NCBI GenBank assembly: GCA_019694135.1
Contig: JAIBCM010000007.1
Coordinates: forward strand, 1-64,000
DNA from: Verrucomicrobiia bacterium
GTDB taxonomy: Bacteria > Verrucomicrobiota > Verrucomicrobiia > JADLBR01 > JAIBCM01
Direction: 5' to 3'
Length of the DNA: 64,000 bases
Below are positions 1-9,575 of this stretch, piece after piece (positions within the stretch are counted from its first letter, which is position 1; every line of letters starts with the position of its first letter). Position numbers and translations under genes: made by a program. The notes beneath the pieces were generated by a model, which was not told where the DNA came from, did not search any database, and saw nothing but the letters and a program-made list of their open reading frames with translations.

Positions 1-63
1 CTGTGGACCGACAAAGGCAAAGACAAAGACGGCCAAGTCGGCAAAGTCGTCGCCCCTCAGTAA
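1..63 (+). CDS. 3' end of an unidentified gene
   Basis: The first 63 bases read as an open frame of 20 codons plus a TAA stop, and the rest of the gene lies outside the window. The visible tail is rich in Lys, Asp and Gly and shows no recognisable motif. A strong terminator hairpin starts about 30 bases after the stop, which supports this being a real gene end. Function cannot be judged. Confidence 0.55.
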   Translation: MWTDKGKDKDGQVGKVVAPQ

Positions 64-94
64 CAAACTTAAGTTTCACTGAAGCTTTTCACTC

Positions 95-126
95 AAAAGC
101 CCTCGCTAAAAACGAGGGCTTTTTTA
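95..126 (+). terminator. Intrinsic terminator, probably bidirectional
   Basis: An 11-bp stem (arms 95-105 and 113-123) with a 7-base loop is followed by a T run. The A run on the left side gives a shorter T run on the minus strand, so it may also end the long minus-strand respiratory/GH15 operon that stops at 149. Confidence 0.85.
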
Positions 127-148
127 TTCTACAAAACTATTTTAAAAA

Positions 149-2551
149 CTATCTGACTTGAATTTTAAAATTTTTCCCTTCCCACCTATCACTTCTTAAC
201 CAATAAAAAGTAAATTCTATCTCACCACCCACTTCTAGTTTTTCCGTAGGTAAATCCACAAAATGAATATTAAAACCCGAATCTCGTGTCGAAGTTTCGT
301 CCACCGTATTCCATGCATCAACAGTCCAACAAACTTTCGCTTGCGCCTTTAACTCAATTTTCAAAATTTTGCCTGCCGGCAAAAAAGCACAGGCATGATC
401 AAATCGCCATTGAAAAAAAGGGCTAATCACCTTATCAATCTGGTAACGCTTAACAGGCTGAGGCGGCATATCGAAAACTTTCCTCTCCCGAATCGAGCGC
501 AATAGTTTGATATACTCAGCATGCGCCCAAACCAAAGGCATAGCAGATCCGGAAGGATGGCCATTGAATAATTCTCTTTCAGGAATATCCGGCCCATCCC
601 AAATCTGTTCTGGGAAAAAACCTCCGGGACTGGTTTGAGCTGACATGACCTTCAATAAGTGCTCAACTTCTTTAAAATTCTTTGCAGCAATTTCATAATG
701 AGCGCGCTCCCCTGTTAATAAAGGCCAGCCTCGACCCTTACCGCTACCATCATAAGGACTACCATCATCATGCTCACCATAACCATCGTAACGATAACGA
801 TGCCATACCGGACCTGTAGCAGTTTCGGTTTTTAAGAAATGATCAACCACTTTGATCGTATTCACAATCCGCGGATCATTCGCAGCCCGCAAACCAAAAT
901 GCACCAGACCCAAAAAATCTGGACTGACCACATCAACTGTCCGAAATTCTTTTTCTCCGTCAGTTAAGTTTTTAATCGGAATGACATCATCATGAATAGA
1001 ATTTAATTCCACTACTTTAGGTGAACTGATCCATACATAATACCCATCCACTTCCATTTCTTGAGCTATTGAAGTATTGGCAGCATAAGTCCATTGCTCA
1101 ATATTCGTATTCCAAATATCAGCAATTTGTCGAAGATACTCAGCAGCATGATCCTCACCAACTTCTTCAGCAAAATCAGCAGCCGCCAACAACGCTGCCA
1201 CTTCTGTAGCCAGAGTAAAAGGTGAAAAGCCCGTGTTCCTTTCCCATCGATCCTGCATCGTAGCCGGACCGCTAAAAATAATAAATTGAGCCGCCTGTCG
1301 AATCATCGGCCATATCTCGAGATCACCTAATCCGCGATAACGACGCAAAAGATCGGCCAATAAAATTACAAAAGCCGTTTCATCCATTTGAATCCCATGC
1401 CAAAAAGACTTCCCATTTAACCACATATTTTGTGGCCAATGACCATCCGCTTCTTGAGTGCACATCAAATAAAATAAAGTGTCGCGAGCATCTTCAACAT
1501 TACCCGCTGCCAAAAAAGCCGTTGCCGCTTCCACTTGATCACGAGCCCAAACCAAATGATAACCTCCAATATTTTTATCCTGACGAGCATCACCCCACGG
1601 TATGGATAAACTCGCAATAATGCCGCCCTCAAATTTCTTCCCTTTATGCGTCTCCAAAACCGCCGTACTGACTCGATACAAATTAAAGGCATCCTTTTTG
1701 TGAGAACCCAAATTGCGACACCGACACTGATTTTGAAATTGCTTCCATTGAGAAATATAGGCTTGCATCATTTCATCGAAATCAAAAAGAAGAGAAGCCC
1801 GCGCTTCTTGACCCGCTTCATAATGATCTGACCCTAATCCCAAAACAATCACGCATTCTCCTTCGGATCTTTTCCAGTCAACTTCAGCCACCAACGCAAT
1901 ATTTCCATCTTTAACTTCAGGATAATACTGAGTTAGCTTTTTATGTTTTTGTAAATCCTGCCAACCATCACTAGCACCCACGTAACCACAACTTCTCCCC
2001 AGCCAGGGCACCGAACAAGCCAAAGCAAGTGCTGTATCATTATATTGAGCAAATAACATAGGTACACCTTTATAATCCCCCAACCATCCATTATTTCCAC
2101 TGCCTTGATTATCTAGATGAGGCGCTAAAAGAGCATACAAATGGTAATCAGCGACGTTTCCCTGCAAGGGTTCAAATTTGATTTTTTGCACTAGAACATC
2201 TCGCTGCGGATCAGTAATGATAATTTTAGTGATGCGGTAGCGATTTTGACAACAGGTATTAACCAAGCGATAACCCGCGACACCCTCACCCAGAGGTTCA
2301 ATGCAATGTGCAGTGTGACGTTTTTCTTCAGAAAAAAACTCTTTTCCATCCGTTACAATAAAACCAAAATCACGCGTATTAGCCTGATCTAGTGAGGGAA
2401 AATAAATTTCATTTAAAATACCATGAGAAATCGTAAACCAAACCCGACTGGGATTCGCGATAGCAGTGCCTACCCCCGCTTTAGCGCTCGAAGTCCAGGT
2501 GGGAGCCAAACCCGGATAGCCCGGGGGTGTGGAAGTAAGATCCATGTTCAT
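149..2551 (-). CDS. GH15 family glucoamylase (glucan 1,4-alpha-glucosidase)
   Basis: This 800-residue protein would release glucose from the non-reducing ends of alpha-glucans. The N-terminal part (about 1-290) resembles the beta-sandwich domain of bacterial GH15 enzymes. The (alpha/alpha)6 catalytic part contains the WARDQ-type substrate-binding segment near residue 335, the general acid Glu in the WPLLTGER motif near 614, and the base Glu in PEQIW near 650. A further beta-rich domain follows at the C-terminus. No signal peptide is visible, so action is probably cytoplasmic, on glycogen or maltodextrins. The start lies one base after the ctaF stop and has no clear Shine-Dalgarno sequence, suggesting translational coupling to the oxidase operon. 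A second ATG two codons downstream is also possible. Confidence 0.9.
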   Translation of the reverse strand: MNMDLTSTPPGYPGLAPTWTSSAKAGVGTAIANPSRVWFTISHGILNEIYFPSLDQANTRDFGFIVTDGKEFFSEEKRHTAHCIEPLGEGVAGYRLVNTCCQNRYRITKIIITDPQRDVLVQKIKFEPLQGNVADYHLYALLAPHLDNQGSGNNGWLGDYKGVPMLFAQYNDTALALACSVPWLGRSCGYVGASDGWQDLQKHKKLTQYYPEVKDGNIALVAEVDWKRSEGECVIVLGLGSDHYEAGQEARASLLFDFDEMMQAYISQWKQFQNQCRCRNLGSHKKDAFNLYRVSTAVLETHKGKKFEGGIIASLSIPWGDARQDKNIGGYHLVWARDQVEAATAFLAAGNVEDARDTLFYLMCTQEADGHWPQNMWLNGKSFWHGIQMDETAFVILLADLLRRYRGLGDLEIWPMIRQAAQFIIFSGPATMQDRWERNTGFSPFTLATEVAALLAAADFAEEVGEDHAAEYLRQIADIWNTNIEQWTYAANTSIAQEMEVDGYYVWISSPKVVELNSIHDDVIPIKNLTDGEKEFRTVDVVSPDFLGLVHFGLRAANDPRIVNTIKVVDHFLKTETATGPVWHRYRYDGYGEHDDGSPYDGSGKGRGWPLLTGERAHYEIAAKNFKEVEHLLKVMSAQTSPGGFFPEQIWDGPDIPERELFNGHPSGSAMPLVWAHAEYIKLLRSIRERKVFDMPPQPVKRYQIDKVISPFFQWRFDHACAFLPAGKILKIELKAQAKVCWTVDAWNTVDETSTRDSGFNIHFVDLPTEKLEVGGEIEFTFYWLRSDRWEGKNFKIQVR

Positions 2552-2552
2552 A

Positions 2553-2831
2553 TTATTTTCGCGTTAAATAATCAGTAAGAGAAAGAACGACTAAAAGAGT
2601 TAGCCAAAAAAACCCAATCCCCACAAATATCCAAATCAACTTTCCGTAATAACGGACATGCATGAAATAAAGAAGAATCAATAAAGCTTTTAATGATGCG
2701 ATCAAAAGAGCAATGATCGGATTCAAAATCCCAAAATGAATATAAGACACACCCACCGTTAACCCCAACAAACCTAAGAGCGCAAAAAAAGTGCGACCAT
2801 AAATTTTTTGAGAAACAATGTTTTCTTTCAT
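2553..2831 (-). CDS. ctaF: Cytochrome c oxidase subunit IV (caa3-type)
   Basis: A 92-residue protein with three predicted membrane helices, matching the prokaryotic cytochrome c oxidase subunit IV family in size, topology and the FMHVRYYGKL-type segment. It is a small structural subunit of the terminal oxidase in the cytoplasmic membrane. It follows ctaE by 4 bases and precedes the GH15 gene by a single base, completing the usual order II-I-III-IV. Confidence 0.85.
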   Translation of the reverse strand: MKENIVSQKIYGRTFFALLGLLGLTVGVSYIHFGILNPIIALLIASLKALLILLYFMHVRYYGKLIWIFVGIGFFWLTLLVVLSLTDYLTRK

Positions 2832-2835
2832 AAAA

Positions 2836-3471
2836 TCATCTCACTAAATACAAAAGGGGAAACAAAAAAACCCAAACAATATCCACAAAATGCCAATAAA
2901 GTCCCGCAATCTCGACAGGCATATGTTTTTCCAGTGGCAAATAATTTCTCCAAAAAAGAAAAAACATAATCCACAACACCCCAATGCCAATTAAGACATG
3001 CAAGGCATGTAAACCTGTCATAGAAAAATATAACCAGAAAAAAAGTTCTGCAATCTTTGGAGAAGCGCCATGATACTTAAAACTCACCCCTGGAACATGA
3101 TATTCACGAAATTTTTCATAATATTCATACCCTTTAATGCCTAAAAAAATGCATCCCAAAAAACTGGTCAAAAGTAAAAAAAACATCAACGTTTTGCGTC
3201 GCTTTACCTTCACAGCATGCAATGCCAACGCCATCGTAAAACTGCTGCATAATAATATGCCCGTATTCAGCGCGCCAAAAAAAACTCCTAAAGAATGGCT
3301 CGCATCAATAAAAATCTTGCTATAAAGCAATCGATAAATGGCATAAGTGGCAAACAACCCACCAAAAAACATAATTTCTGTCGCCAAAAAAACCCACATC
3401 CCCAACACAGAAGTTTCTCGTTGCTGCTCTAAATCTTCAAACTGATGTGCCAACAAAATTTTATCTGACAT
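2836..3471 (-). CDS. ctaE: Cytochrome c oxidase subunit III
   Basis: A 211-residue protein with about five membrane helices. It carries family features such as the N-terminal [20 protein letters not shown] stretch and the C-terminal [18 protein letters not shown] stretch. Subunit III stabilises the catalytic core of heme-copper oxidases and does not bind metals. At 211 residues it is of the shorter bacterial type. Its start overlaps the end of ctaD by 11 bases, indicating co-translation. Confidence 0.95.
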   Translation of the reverse strand: MSDKILLAHQFEDLEQQRETSVLGMWVFLATEIMFFGGLFATYAIYRLLYSKIFIDASHSLGVFFGALNTGILLCSSFTMALALHAVKVKRRKTLMFFLLLTSFLGCIFLGIKGYEYYEKFREYHVPGVSFKYHGASPKIAELFFWLYFSMTGLHALHVLIGIGVLWIMFFLFWRNYLPLEKHMPVEIAGLYWHFVDIVWVFLFPLLYLVR

Positions 3472-5116
3472 GCATTACCTTTCTAAGCGTTTTTTCACTC
3501 GTCAATAGAGGATAAGCATGCGTTTGTTCTGTTACGATCGGCGTTTGCTCAAAATTATATTGCGAAGGTGGCGAAGCCGTTTGCCATTCCAACCCTCGAG
3601 CATCCCAAGGATTCATGGACGCCTTTTTCCCAAACCATAGTGACCATAAAAAATAAAAAATGGGCAAAACATATCCCACTCCCAAAATAGAAGCGCCTGC
3701 TGTGGAAAGAACATTATAAATTTGAAATTCCGCCGCATAAGCGTGATAACGACGCGGCATACCCAAGTAACCTGCGATAAATTGCGGAAAAAAAGTAAGA
3801 TTAAATCCAATAAAAGTAATTAAAGCACTTAACTGACCCATTTTTTCGGGATAAAGTCGACCCGTTATCTTAGGCCACCAATAATGTAATCCCCCCATAA
3901 AAGCCAACACCATCCCGCCTACCATAATATAATGGAAATGCGCGATCACAAAATAAGTATCGGTCACATGCACATCCACCCCAAGCGTCGCTAAAAAAAT
4001 CCCCGTCATGCCGCCTAACGTAAAAAGACCGATAAAACCTAACGCATAAATCATCGGCGTTTTCAACGAAATAGAGCCTCGATAAAGTGTAGCAGTCCAA
4101 TTAAACACCTTTACCGCAGAAGGAATGGCTACCAAAAAACTTAAAAGCGAAAAAATCATTCCAGCATAAACGGATTGGCCGCTCACAAACATATGATGTC
4201 CCCAAACCAGAAAGCCCAACACCGCAATCGCTAAACTCGAAAATGCCACAAAAGTATAACCAAAAATCTGTTTGCGCGAAAAACAAGCGATTAACTCACT
4301 CACCACCCCCATGCCCGGTAAAATCATAATGTAAACTGCGGGATGGGAATAAAACCAAAAGAGATGCTGAAACAAAATGGGATCGCCACCTAAAGCCGGG
4401 TTAAAAATTCCCACTTGCCATAAACGCTCCAAAGCAATGAGAAAAAGCGTAATAGCCAAAACGGGAGTAGCCAAAACAAGAATCAGACTCGTGGCATACA
4501 TCGACCAAATAAACAAAGGTAAACGCATCCAAGTTAATCCTGGCGCGCGCATTTTATGAATCGTTACAATAAAATTAAGCCCCGTTAAAATAGAAGAAAA
4601 TCCCGCAACAAAGACTCCAACCACCATCATCACCACATAAGAATTAGAGTAAGCGCTACTGTAAGGCGTATAAAAAGTCCATCCTGTATCAACCCCACCA
4701 ATTATAATGGAATATAAAGTCACCCCACCCCCAAAAATAAACAAATACCAACTCAATAAATTGATTCGCGGAAAAGCCACATCACGCGCTCCGAGCATCA
4801 ATGGAATCACAAAATTTCCTAACGTAGCTGGAATAGAGGGAATAAGAAAAAACCAAACCATCAGCACTCCATGAATGGTAAATAACTTGTTGTAAGTATC
4901 CGCCAAAACCAAATCCCCCTCGGGAGTTAATAATTCCAACCTCATCAAAGCCGCAGCCATTGCCGCAATGAAAAAAAAGAAAATGATGGAAAATAAATAT
5001 AACAGGCCAATCCGTTTATGATCTCGAGTAAAAAGCCAAGATTTCACAGAATAATTAACATTCAAATAATTTTTGGTAGCTTCAATCGAGAAATTAAACT
5101 CCTGCGCAGCATTCAT
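3461..5116 (-). CDS. ctaD: Cytochrome c oxidase subunit I, A2-type heme-copper oxidase
   Basis: This is the 551-residue catalytic subunit, reducing O2 to water and pumping protons. About twelve helices are visible. Heme and CuB ligands are present: the HGVLMVWFF His, the WGHH pair, and the HFHYIM pair near residue 390. The active-site segment reads YSHPAVY (about 253-260). It keeps the His-Tyr crosslink pair but has the YS motif in place of the D-channel Glu, which is the signature of A2-type oxidases such as Rhodothermus marinus caa3. The gene overlaps ctaC by 4 bases (ATGA). Confidence 0.98.
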   Translation of the reverse strand: MNAAQEFNFSIEATKNYLNVNYSVKSWLFTRDHKRIGLLYLFSIIFFFFIAAMAAALMRLELLTPEGDLVLADTYNKLFTIHGVLMVWFFLIPSIPATLGNFVIPLMLGARDVAFPRINLLSWYLFIFGGGVTLYSIIIGGVDTGWTFYTPYSSAYSNSYVVMMVVGVFVAGFSSILTGLNFIVTIHKMRAPGLTWMRLPLFIWSMYATSLILVLATPVLAITLFLIALERLWQVGIFNPALGGDPILFQHLFWFYSHPAVYIMILPGMGVVSELIACFSRKQIFGYTFVAFSSLAIAVLGFLVWGHHMFVSGQSVYAGMIFSLLSFLVAIPSAVKVFNWTATLYRGSISLKTPMIYALGFIGLFTLGGMTGIFLATLGVDVHVTDTYFVIAHFHYIMVGGMVLAFMGGLHYWWPKITGRLYPEKMGQLSALITFIGFNLTFFPQFIAGYLGMPRRYHAYAAEFQIYNVLSTAGASILGVGYVLPIFYFLWSLWFGKKASMNPWDARGLEWQTASPPSQYNFEQTPIVTEQTHAYPLLTSEKTLRKVMHVR

Positions 5117-6066
5117 GGTTTTCCCTTCCCACTTTTTGCTTTTTTCGGAGACAAATTTTTAATATAGGCAACCAATTGAAATATTTCTTCTTCCGATAAA
5201 CGCCCTTCAAAACTCGGCATAATATTAGGGTATCCCGCTGCAATTTGCAGTTGTGGTAAAAGAATAGAATCTCGAATATATTTTTCGTCTGCCATTACCA
5301 TGCGTCCCTCTTCTAAGGGAACAGGGCGACCAAATATCCCTTCTAACAAAGGCGCATGAAACTGTGACTGCATACTGTGACACCCGCTACAACCCAATTC
5401 TTGAAATAACTTTTGGCCAGATTGAACTAATGGTTCCGTGGGTTCACCTTCCCTTAACCAATCTTCATAATCTTTAGGCTCCATCACATGAACACGCCCA
5501 ATCATATGAGAATGCATCGTCCCACAATATTCTGCACAAAAAAGATGATAACTACCAACCTTCGTCGCTTGAAACCATTCCGTGGTATAACGCCCAGGTA
5601 ACACATCTTGTTTAATACGAAAAACTGGCAGAAAAAAACTGTGAATCACATCTTGCGAAGTCATGACTAATTTCACGACACTTCCCACAGGCACATGTAA
5701 TTCATTAATCTCTCGATTACCTTCTGGGTGTTGAATTTTCCACATCCACTGCTTCCCGACAACATTTACTTCGATAGCCTCTTTAGGCGGCTCTTGCAAA
5801 TTAACATATAAATGACTGCCCCAAGCAAAAACTGCCATGACTAATATTAAAGGAATAATAATCCAAACTAACTCGACCTTAAGCGTAGAAAATTTAAGAG
5901 GACTTCGATCAACTTTTTTACTTTCACGATATTTAAATAAGAAAAAAATCATTGGCCCAAAAACAATCAGATGCACCACAATCGTCAATGCCACCAAAAA
6001 AAGAAATAACCTATCAACCTGAGTGGCCATTGCGGAGCCTGATGCTGGAAAAAACGGAAAACTCAT
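5113..6066 (-). CDS. ctaC: Cytochrome c oxidase subunit II with fused cytochrome c domain (caa3)
   Basis: A 317-residue subunit II. Two N-terminal helices are followed by a periplasmic cupredoxin domain with the CuA site ([12 protein letters not shown], 177-188, plus the His of DVIHSF). A C-terminal cytochrome c domain follows, with heme motif CSGCH at 226-230 and a likely Met ligand near 283. The fusion defines a caa3 oxidase that can take electrons directly from alternative complex III. There is no lipobox. The start overlaps the sco stop by 4 bases and has a purine-rich GAGAGG ribosome site. Confidence 0.97.
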   Translation of the reverse strand: MSFPFFPASGSAMATQVDRLFLFLVALTIVVHLIVFGPMIFFLFKYRESKKVDRSPLKFSTLKVELVWIIIPLILVMAVFAWGSHLYVNLQEPPKEAIEVNVVGKQWMWKIQHPEGNREINELHVPVGSVVKLVMTSQDVIHSFFLPVFRIKQDVLPGRYTTEWFQATKVGSYHLFCAEYCGTMHSHMIGRVHVMEPKDYEDWLREGEPTEPLVQSGQKLFQELGCSGCHSMQSQFHAPLLEGIFGRPVPLEEGRMVMADEKYIRDSILLPQLQIAAGYPNIMPSFEGRLSEEEIFQLVAYIKNLSPKKAKSGKGKP

Positions 6067-6830
6067 AACCTCTCACGGTGAGATTTCCTAATCAAAACAG
6101 CCAAACTCAAAATAGTTAAAATACCCAACAAACGTATCGAACCTAAAATAACATTTCCGTAGCGACCTGTTTCCGGATTGTAATCAAAACATAACAAAAG
6201 CAATTTTTTAACCGCAGTTCCGGTCTTCTGTTTTGCCGATCGCTCAATAGCCATTGCCAATCCTGGCGAAGGATAATTAATCCCCAAAAAATATTGCGAA
6301 ACTTTTCCTTGAGAAGTCACAACAACAATTCCGCTCGGATGAGCATATTGCTTACTCCTCACATCGTATCGATAAGAAAATCCAATCTCTCGAGAAATGA
6401 TATTAATCGAAGCCAAATCGCCCCTTAAAAAATGCCACCCTTTTTCAGAATTGATTTGTCCATAACGTTTCAAATATTTTTCCTTCATCGTCAATAAACG
6501 ATCCTGAGTTTCCTTAGGGTCAATACTCAAATAAACCACATCAAAGGAGGCACCTGCTTTTAATGATAACCCTTGAAGACATTGCACCAAACCATCCAAA
6601 ACCAACGAACACAACATGGGGCACGAGCTGTAACCCAATACAAAAATAACAGGCCTTCCCTGAAAATAATTTTTGAGCAAAACCTTTTCTCCATTTTCAT
6701 CTTGAAAAGTCAAATTCAGAGATAGCGACTCGCCTAAATTTTGTTTAAAATCCAATGCTTGAAACTCATCCGGCGTAAGGGCTTGAACCACCCCTGCAGT
6801 TAAAATTAAAAACAAAGCAGCTATTTTCAT
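6063..6830 (-). CDS. sco: SCO1/SenC/PrrC family copper chaperone
   Basis: A 255-residue protein with an N-terminal signal or anchor helix, a thioredoxin-like domain and a C-terminal membrane helix. The copper-binding CxxxC motif is at Cys70-Cys74 (CPMLC), and the conserved distal His is in YAHPSG near 163. SCO proteins deliver copper to, or reduce, the CuA centre of oxidase subunit II, and ctaC is the very next gene with a 4-base overlap. The context makes assembly of this caa3 enzyme the natural role. Confidence 0.93.
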   Translation of the reverse strand: MKIAALFLILTAGVVQALTPDEFQALDFKQNLGESLSLNLTFQDENGEKVLLKNYFQGRPVIFVLGYSSCPMLCSLVLDGLVQCLQGLSLKAGASFDVVYLSIDPKETQDRLLTMKEKYLKRYGQINSEKGWHFLRGDLASINIISREIGFSYRYDVRSKQYAHPSGIVVVTSQGKVSQYFLGINYPSPGLAMAIERSAKQKTGTAVKKLLLLCFDYNPETGRYGNVILGSIRLLGILTILSLAVLIRKSHRERL

Positions 6831-6832
6831 AT

Positions 6833-7273
6833 TTATTGCTCCATTTTTTGTTTTTTATTATGAATCATCTCATGAAACGTGCTCACCTTTTCTCCCGAAG
6901 GCCAAATGGGCAGTCCCTGATCCACTATCCATTTCATCGATTGTTCGATAGGAATTTGAACAATCCCTTTTTCACGATCCACCCAACCGTAGCCATTCAA
7001 CTCAATTCTCTCTTTTTCCAAAAATTTCTGCATATCTTGCTTGGGAAAAACTTGCAGACGCGGAATAACGAGGCGTTGCACTTTATTTGCTTTAGAAAAA
7101 AATTCCTCTTTTTTTTCTCTTTTTTGCAGCGCCTTCAAAAGAAAAGTGGTCGCTCCATAAACCAATGCGATACCCATTACCAGCAACAGCACAAAAATAA
7201 TAACAAATCGAATATTGAAATCTTTGATTTCATATCCGCGTTTTTTCGACTCATTGGAAAGATGCGAATTCAT
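6833..7273 (-). CDS. Single-span membrane protein of the ACIII/caa3 operon
   Basis: A 146-residue protein with a short charged N-terminus, one membrane helix (about 23-47) and a soluble domain. The domain contains a conserved-looking GYGWVDREKGIVQIPIEQ segment followed by GLPIWPSG. I recognise the WVD..G...IPI pattern from small proteins encoded beside alternative complex III, but no biochemical function is known to me. It may be an accessory subunit or assembly factor linking complex III and the oxidase. It overlaps actF by 4 bases and precedes sco by 2, so it belongs firmly to the operon. Confidence 0.75.
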   Translation of the reverse strand: MNSHLSNESKKRGYEIKDFNIRFVIIFVLLLVMGIALVYGATTFLLKALQKREKKEEFFSKANKVQRLVIPRLQVFPKQDMQKFLEKERIELNGYGWVDREKGIVQIPIEQSMKWIVDQGLPIWPSGEKVSTFHEMIHNKKQKMEQ

Positions 7274-8433
7274 AATGTTGAAAAATTCCAGGAAAACCTA
7301 GGATCATTTTGAGGAAGCCAGACGTTTTTTCGTAAACGCAAAAAAATAAAATTAAGCCAAACCACACCCAATCCCAGCCAAACAACTATATCAAACCAAT
7401 GCCACGCAATCTGCTGAGGATAAAACGAGGGGAGAACATACCAATAAACTGCCACCGCATGCACAGGAATAAAACCTAAAGCGATAACTAACAAAGAAAC
7501 GGGATAACATTTTGCCTTGCGAAATAATAAAATAAAAAAAGGAATCGCGAAATGAAAGACCGCTAAAAAACCTGCTATCCACTGCCAACCATGTTGACTA
7601 CGATGACGATACCAAGCAATTTCATGAGGCAAATTGCCCGAATAAATAATAAGAAGTTGTGAAAAAGTGAGATAAGTCCACAAAAGCACCAAAGCCAACA
7701 ATAAATTGCCCAAATCATGATAATGTTTAGCAGACAAAACTTGTAAAAACGGGAAAGAACGACGAAATAAAAGGATAAAAACAATACTCCAAGTCAAAGC
7801 ACTTAACATTTGCCCCACAATCACAAGAGCTGGGAAAATACTGGAATACCAATGCATCTCCAAAGACATCACCCAATCCACAAAAGCAAAGGTAACGGTG
7901 ATTGCATAAAGGACAATTCCAGGGCCACTCAACACACGCAAACGTCGTGTAGGCGTGGGGTCCTTCCTTTCATCTTGGTCCAATGACCACTTATTTAACA
8001 ACCAACCCATTACCACCCAAACGCTGAAAAACAGCAACGCCCTCAAATCAAATCCAATCGGATTCAAGTATAAACTTTGTTGACGCAAAATAGGATCTTG
8101 CCTCACCACCGACTGATTTCTCCAAACATACAAATGATCCGCTCCCAAAAGTATGGGTAAAAACAAAATCGCAAAAATGGGAAGCAAAGTAAGACCTGCT
8201 TCCAAAAATCGACGAATCACAAACCCCCATTTCCCTCCCACCAAATGGTGTAACATCAAAACTCCAAAACATCCCAACGACACACCGCTCCAAAACAAAA
8301 AACCGAAAAGATAAGCAATCAAAAACCGTCTAAGATTAAAAACCGCTCCCACAATAAAAAGCGCAATAAAAATAACTAAAAGAAACCATAAAATTTTTTG
8401 AAAACGCTCAAAAGAAAAAGAGGTTGCTTTCAT
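7270..8433 (-). CDS. actF: Alternative complex III subunit ActF (membrane subunit)
   Basis: A 387-residue integral membrane protein with about ten helices, related to the NrfD/ActC family but shorter. It fits ActF, the second large membrane subunit of the quinol:cytochrome c oxidoreductase. Motifs typical of the family include the MSLEMHWYSSIFPALVIVGQ region near residue 190 and the HRSQHGW loop. It overlaps actE by 4 bases and the next gene by 4 bases. Its identity relies on both the sequence and its fixed position after actE. Confidence 0.9.
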   Translation of the reverse strand: MKATSFSFERFQKILWFLLVIFIALFIVGAVFNLRRFLIAYLFGFLFWSGVSLGCFGVLMLHHLVGGKWGFVIRRFLEAGLTLLPIFAILFLPILLGADHLYVWRNQSVVRQDPILRQQSLYLNPIGFDLRALLFFSVWVVMGWLLNKWSLDQDERKDPTPTRRLRVLSGPGIVLYAITVTFAFVDWVMSLEMHWYSSIFPALVIVGQMLSALTWSIVFILLFRRSFPFLQVLSAKHYHDLGNLLLALVLLWTYLTFSQLLIIYSGNLPHEIAWYRHRSQHGWQWIAGFLAVFHFAIPFFILLFRKAKCYPVSLLVIALGFIPVHAVAVYWYVLPSFYPQQIAWHWFDIVVWLGLGVVWLNFIFLRLRKNVWLPQNDPRFSWNFSTL

Positions 8434-9029
8434 TTTTGAGCCTCCAATTCAGTTCGTTTTGCTAGCGGCACTTGCTGCAGTGTGGCCGAATGACTTAATT
8501 GCAAAGCGCGAATGTAAGCTGCAACAGCCCAACGCTCCTGCGGAGTAACGCGCGAGGCATAAGAATACATCACTCCATAACCTTTCGTCATCACATCAAA
8601 AAAATAACCAATGGGAGCTTCTTTTAAACGCGCGTCATGCAAAGAAGATGGCGCCGGAAAACCGCGTTGCACAATCATGCCATTACCCTTGCCATTGAGT
8701 CCATGACACACAGAACAATAAATATTAAAGTTTTTTTGCCCAAGATGTAAAAGCTCCTCATTCAAAGGCATCGGCAATGTTTTCACATAAACGTCATTCG
8801 TTTTCCCCGTGTTAAAAGCATCATCATCTCGCCAGGGATCACGAGCTACAGTGTGAGGCACTAAAGATCGAGAAACCATTTTATCGTCAAAAAAATCGCT
8901 TTTTTCTAAAGGACGATACTTCGCATCATTATACATTTCCTGGCGACATCCCAAGTTCAACAATAAAATTCCCGCTCCGATCGCCGAAGCAATCAATGGT
9001 TTTTTTTCAAATGAAAAAAAGTTTTTCAT
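8430..9029 (-). CDS. actE: Alternative complex III subunit ActE (monoheme cytochrome c lipoprotein)
   Basis: A 199-residue periplasmic cytochrome c with one heme motif, CSVCH, in a class I fold (GLNGKGNGMIVQRGFP follows). The N-terminus ends in LLNLGC, a plausible lipobox, so the protein is probably lipid-anchored. The Met-containing C-terminal half (MTKGYGVMYSYASRV) supplies the likely second axial ligand. As ActE it would pass electrons from the complex III core towards the caa3 cytochrome domain. Confidence 0.93.
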   Translation of the reverse strand: MKNFFSFEKKPLIASAIGAGILLLNLGCRQEMYNDAKYRPLEKSDFFDDKMVSRSLVPHTVARDPWRDDDAFNTGKTNDVYVKTLPMPLNEELLHLGQKNFNIYCSVCHGLNGKGNGMIVQRGFPAPSSLHDARLKEAPIGYFFDVMTKGYGVMYSYASRVTPQERWAVAAYIRALQLSHSATLQQVPLAKRTELEAQK

Positions 9030-9035
9030 AGCAAA

Positions 9036-9575
9036 TTATTGGGGCACTTCGGTCACACAAATAGGATTCAGCCTCATTAAAAAATCTCGGGTTTGCTCCG
9101 TATCGAATTGAGAATCGGCGCTTTGAATGCAAAGGAAAAATCGATCAGTAGAAACTCTCGCAAACTCTGGAACATAAAAAAGAGGGTGAAACGGTTGAGG
9201 CAAACGATTAAGCGACAACATCGCAATCACTGCGCAAAAAGCAGCACTCAACACCATCAACTCAAAACTAATGGGAATAAACATCGGCCAACTATTGAGA
9301 GGTCGATTTCCAATATTAAAGGTATAGTCGACAGCCATAGAATAATATTGTAAAAAATAACCTCCAACTGCTCCCAACAATCCTCCTAACAACACCCAAA
9401 TCGCTACTCCCGTTTTTTTATAACCCAGCGCCTCGGCCAATCCTTCAATGGGAAAAGGTGAATAAGCATCCATACGACGGTAACCTTGCGCAAAAGCTCG
9501 CTGCGTCGCCTCCAATAAATCGTGAGGATCACCAAATTCGGCAAGCATTCCAAATAAATCATGCGATTGATTCAT
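9036..9575 (-). CDS. actD: Alternative complex III subunit ActD (DUF3341 family)
   Basis: A 179-residue protein with a soluble N-terminal part (FGDPHDLLEATQRAFAQGYRR), two central membrane helices and a soluble C-terminal end. This is the DUF3341 layout of ActD, a structural subunit of alternative complex III that carries no cofactor. It overlaps the end of actC by 4 bases and is separated from actE by 6 bases. Confidence 0.92.
   Translation of the reverse strand: MNQSHDLFGMLAEFGDPHDLLEATQRAFAQGYRRMDAYSPFPIEGLAEALGYKKTGVAIWVLLGGLLGAVGGYFLQYYSMAVDYTFNIGNRPLNSWPMFIPISFELMVLSAAFCAVIAMLSLNRLPQPFHPLFYVPEFARVSTDRFFLCIQSADSQFDTEQTRDFLMRLNPICVTEVPQ

Noticed and set aside
6836-7312. 158-codon plus-strand reading frame opposite the small ACIII-operon protein
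   Set aside because: It is antisense to a gene embedded by overlaps in a clear operon, and its translation is rich in His, Phe and Asn with no domain-like features.
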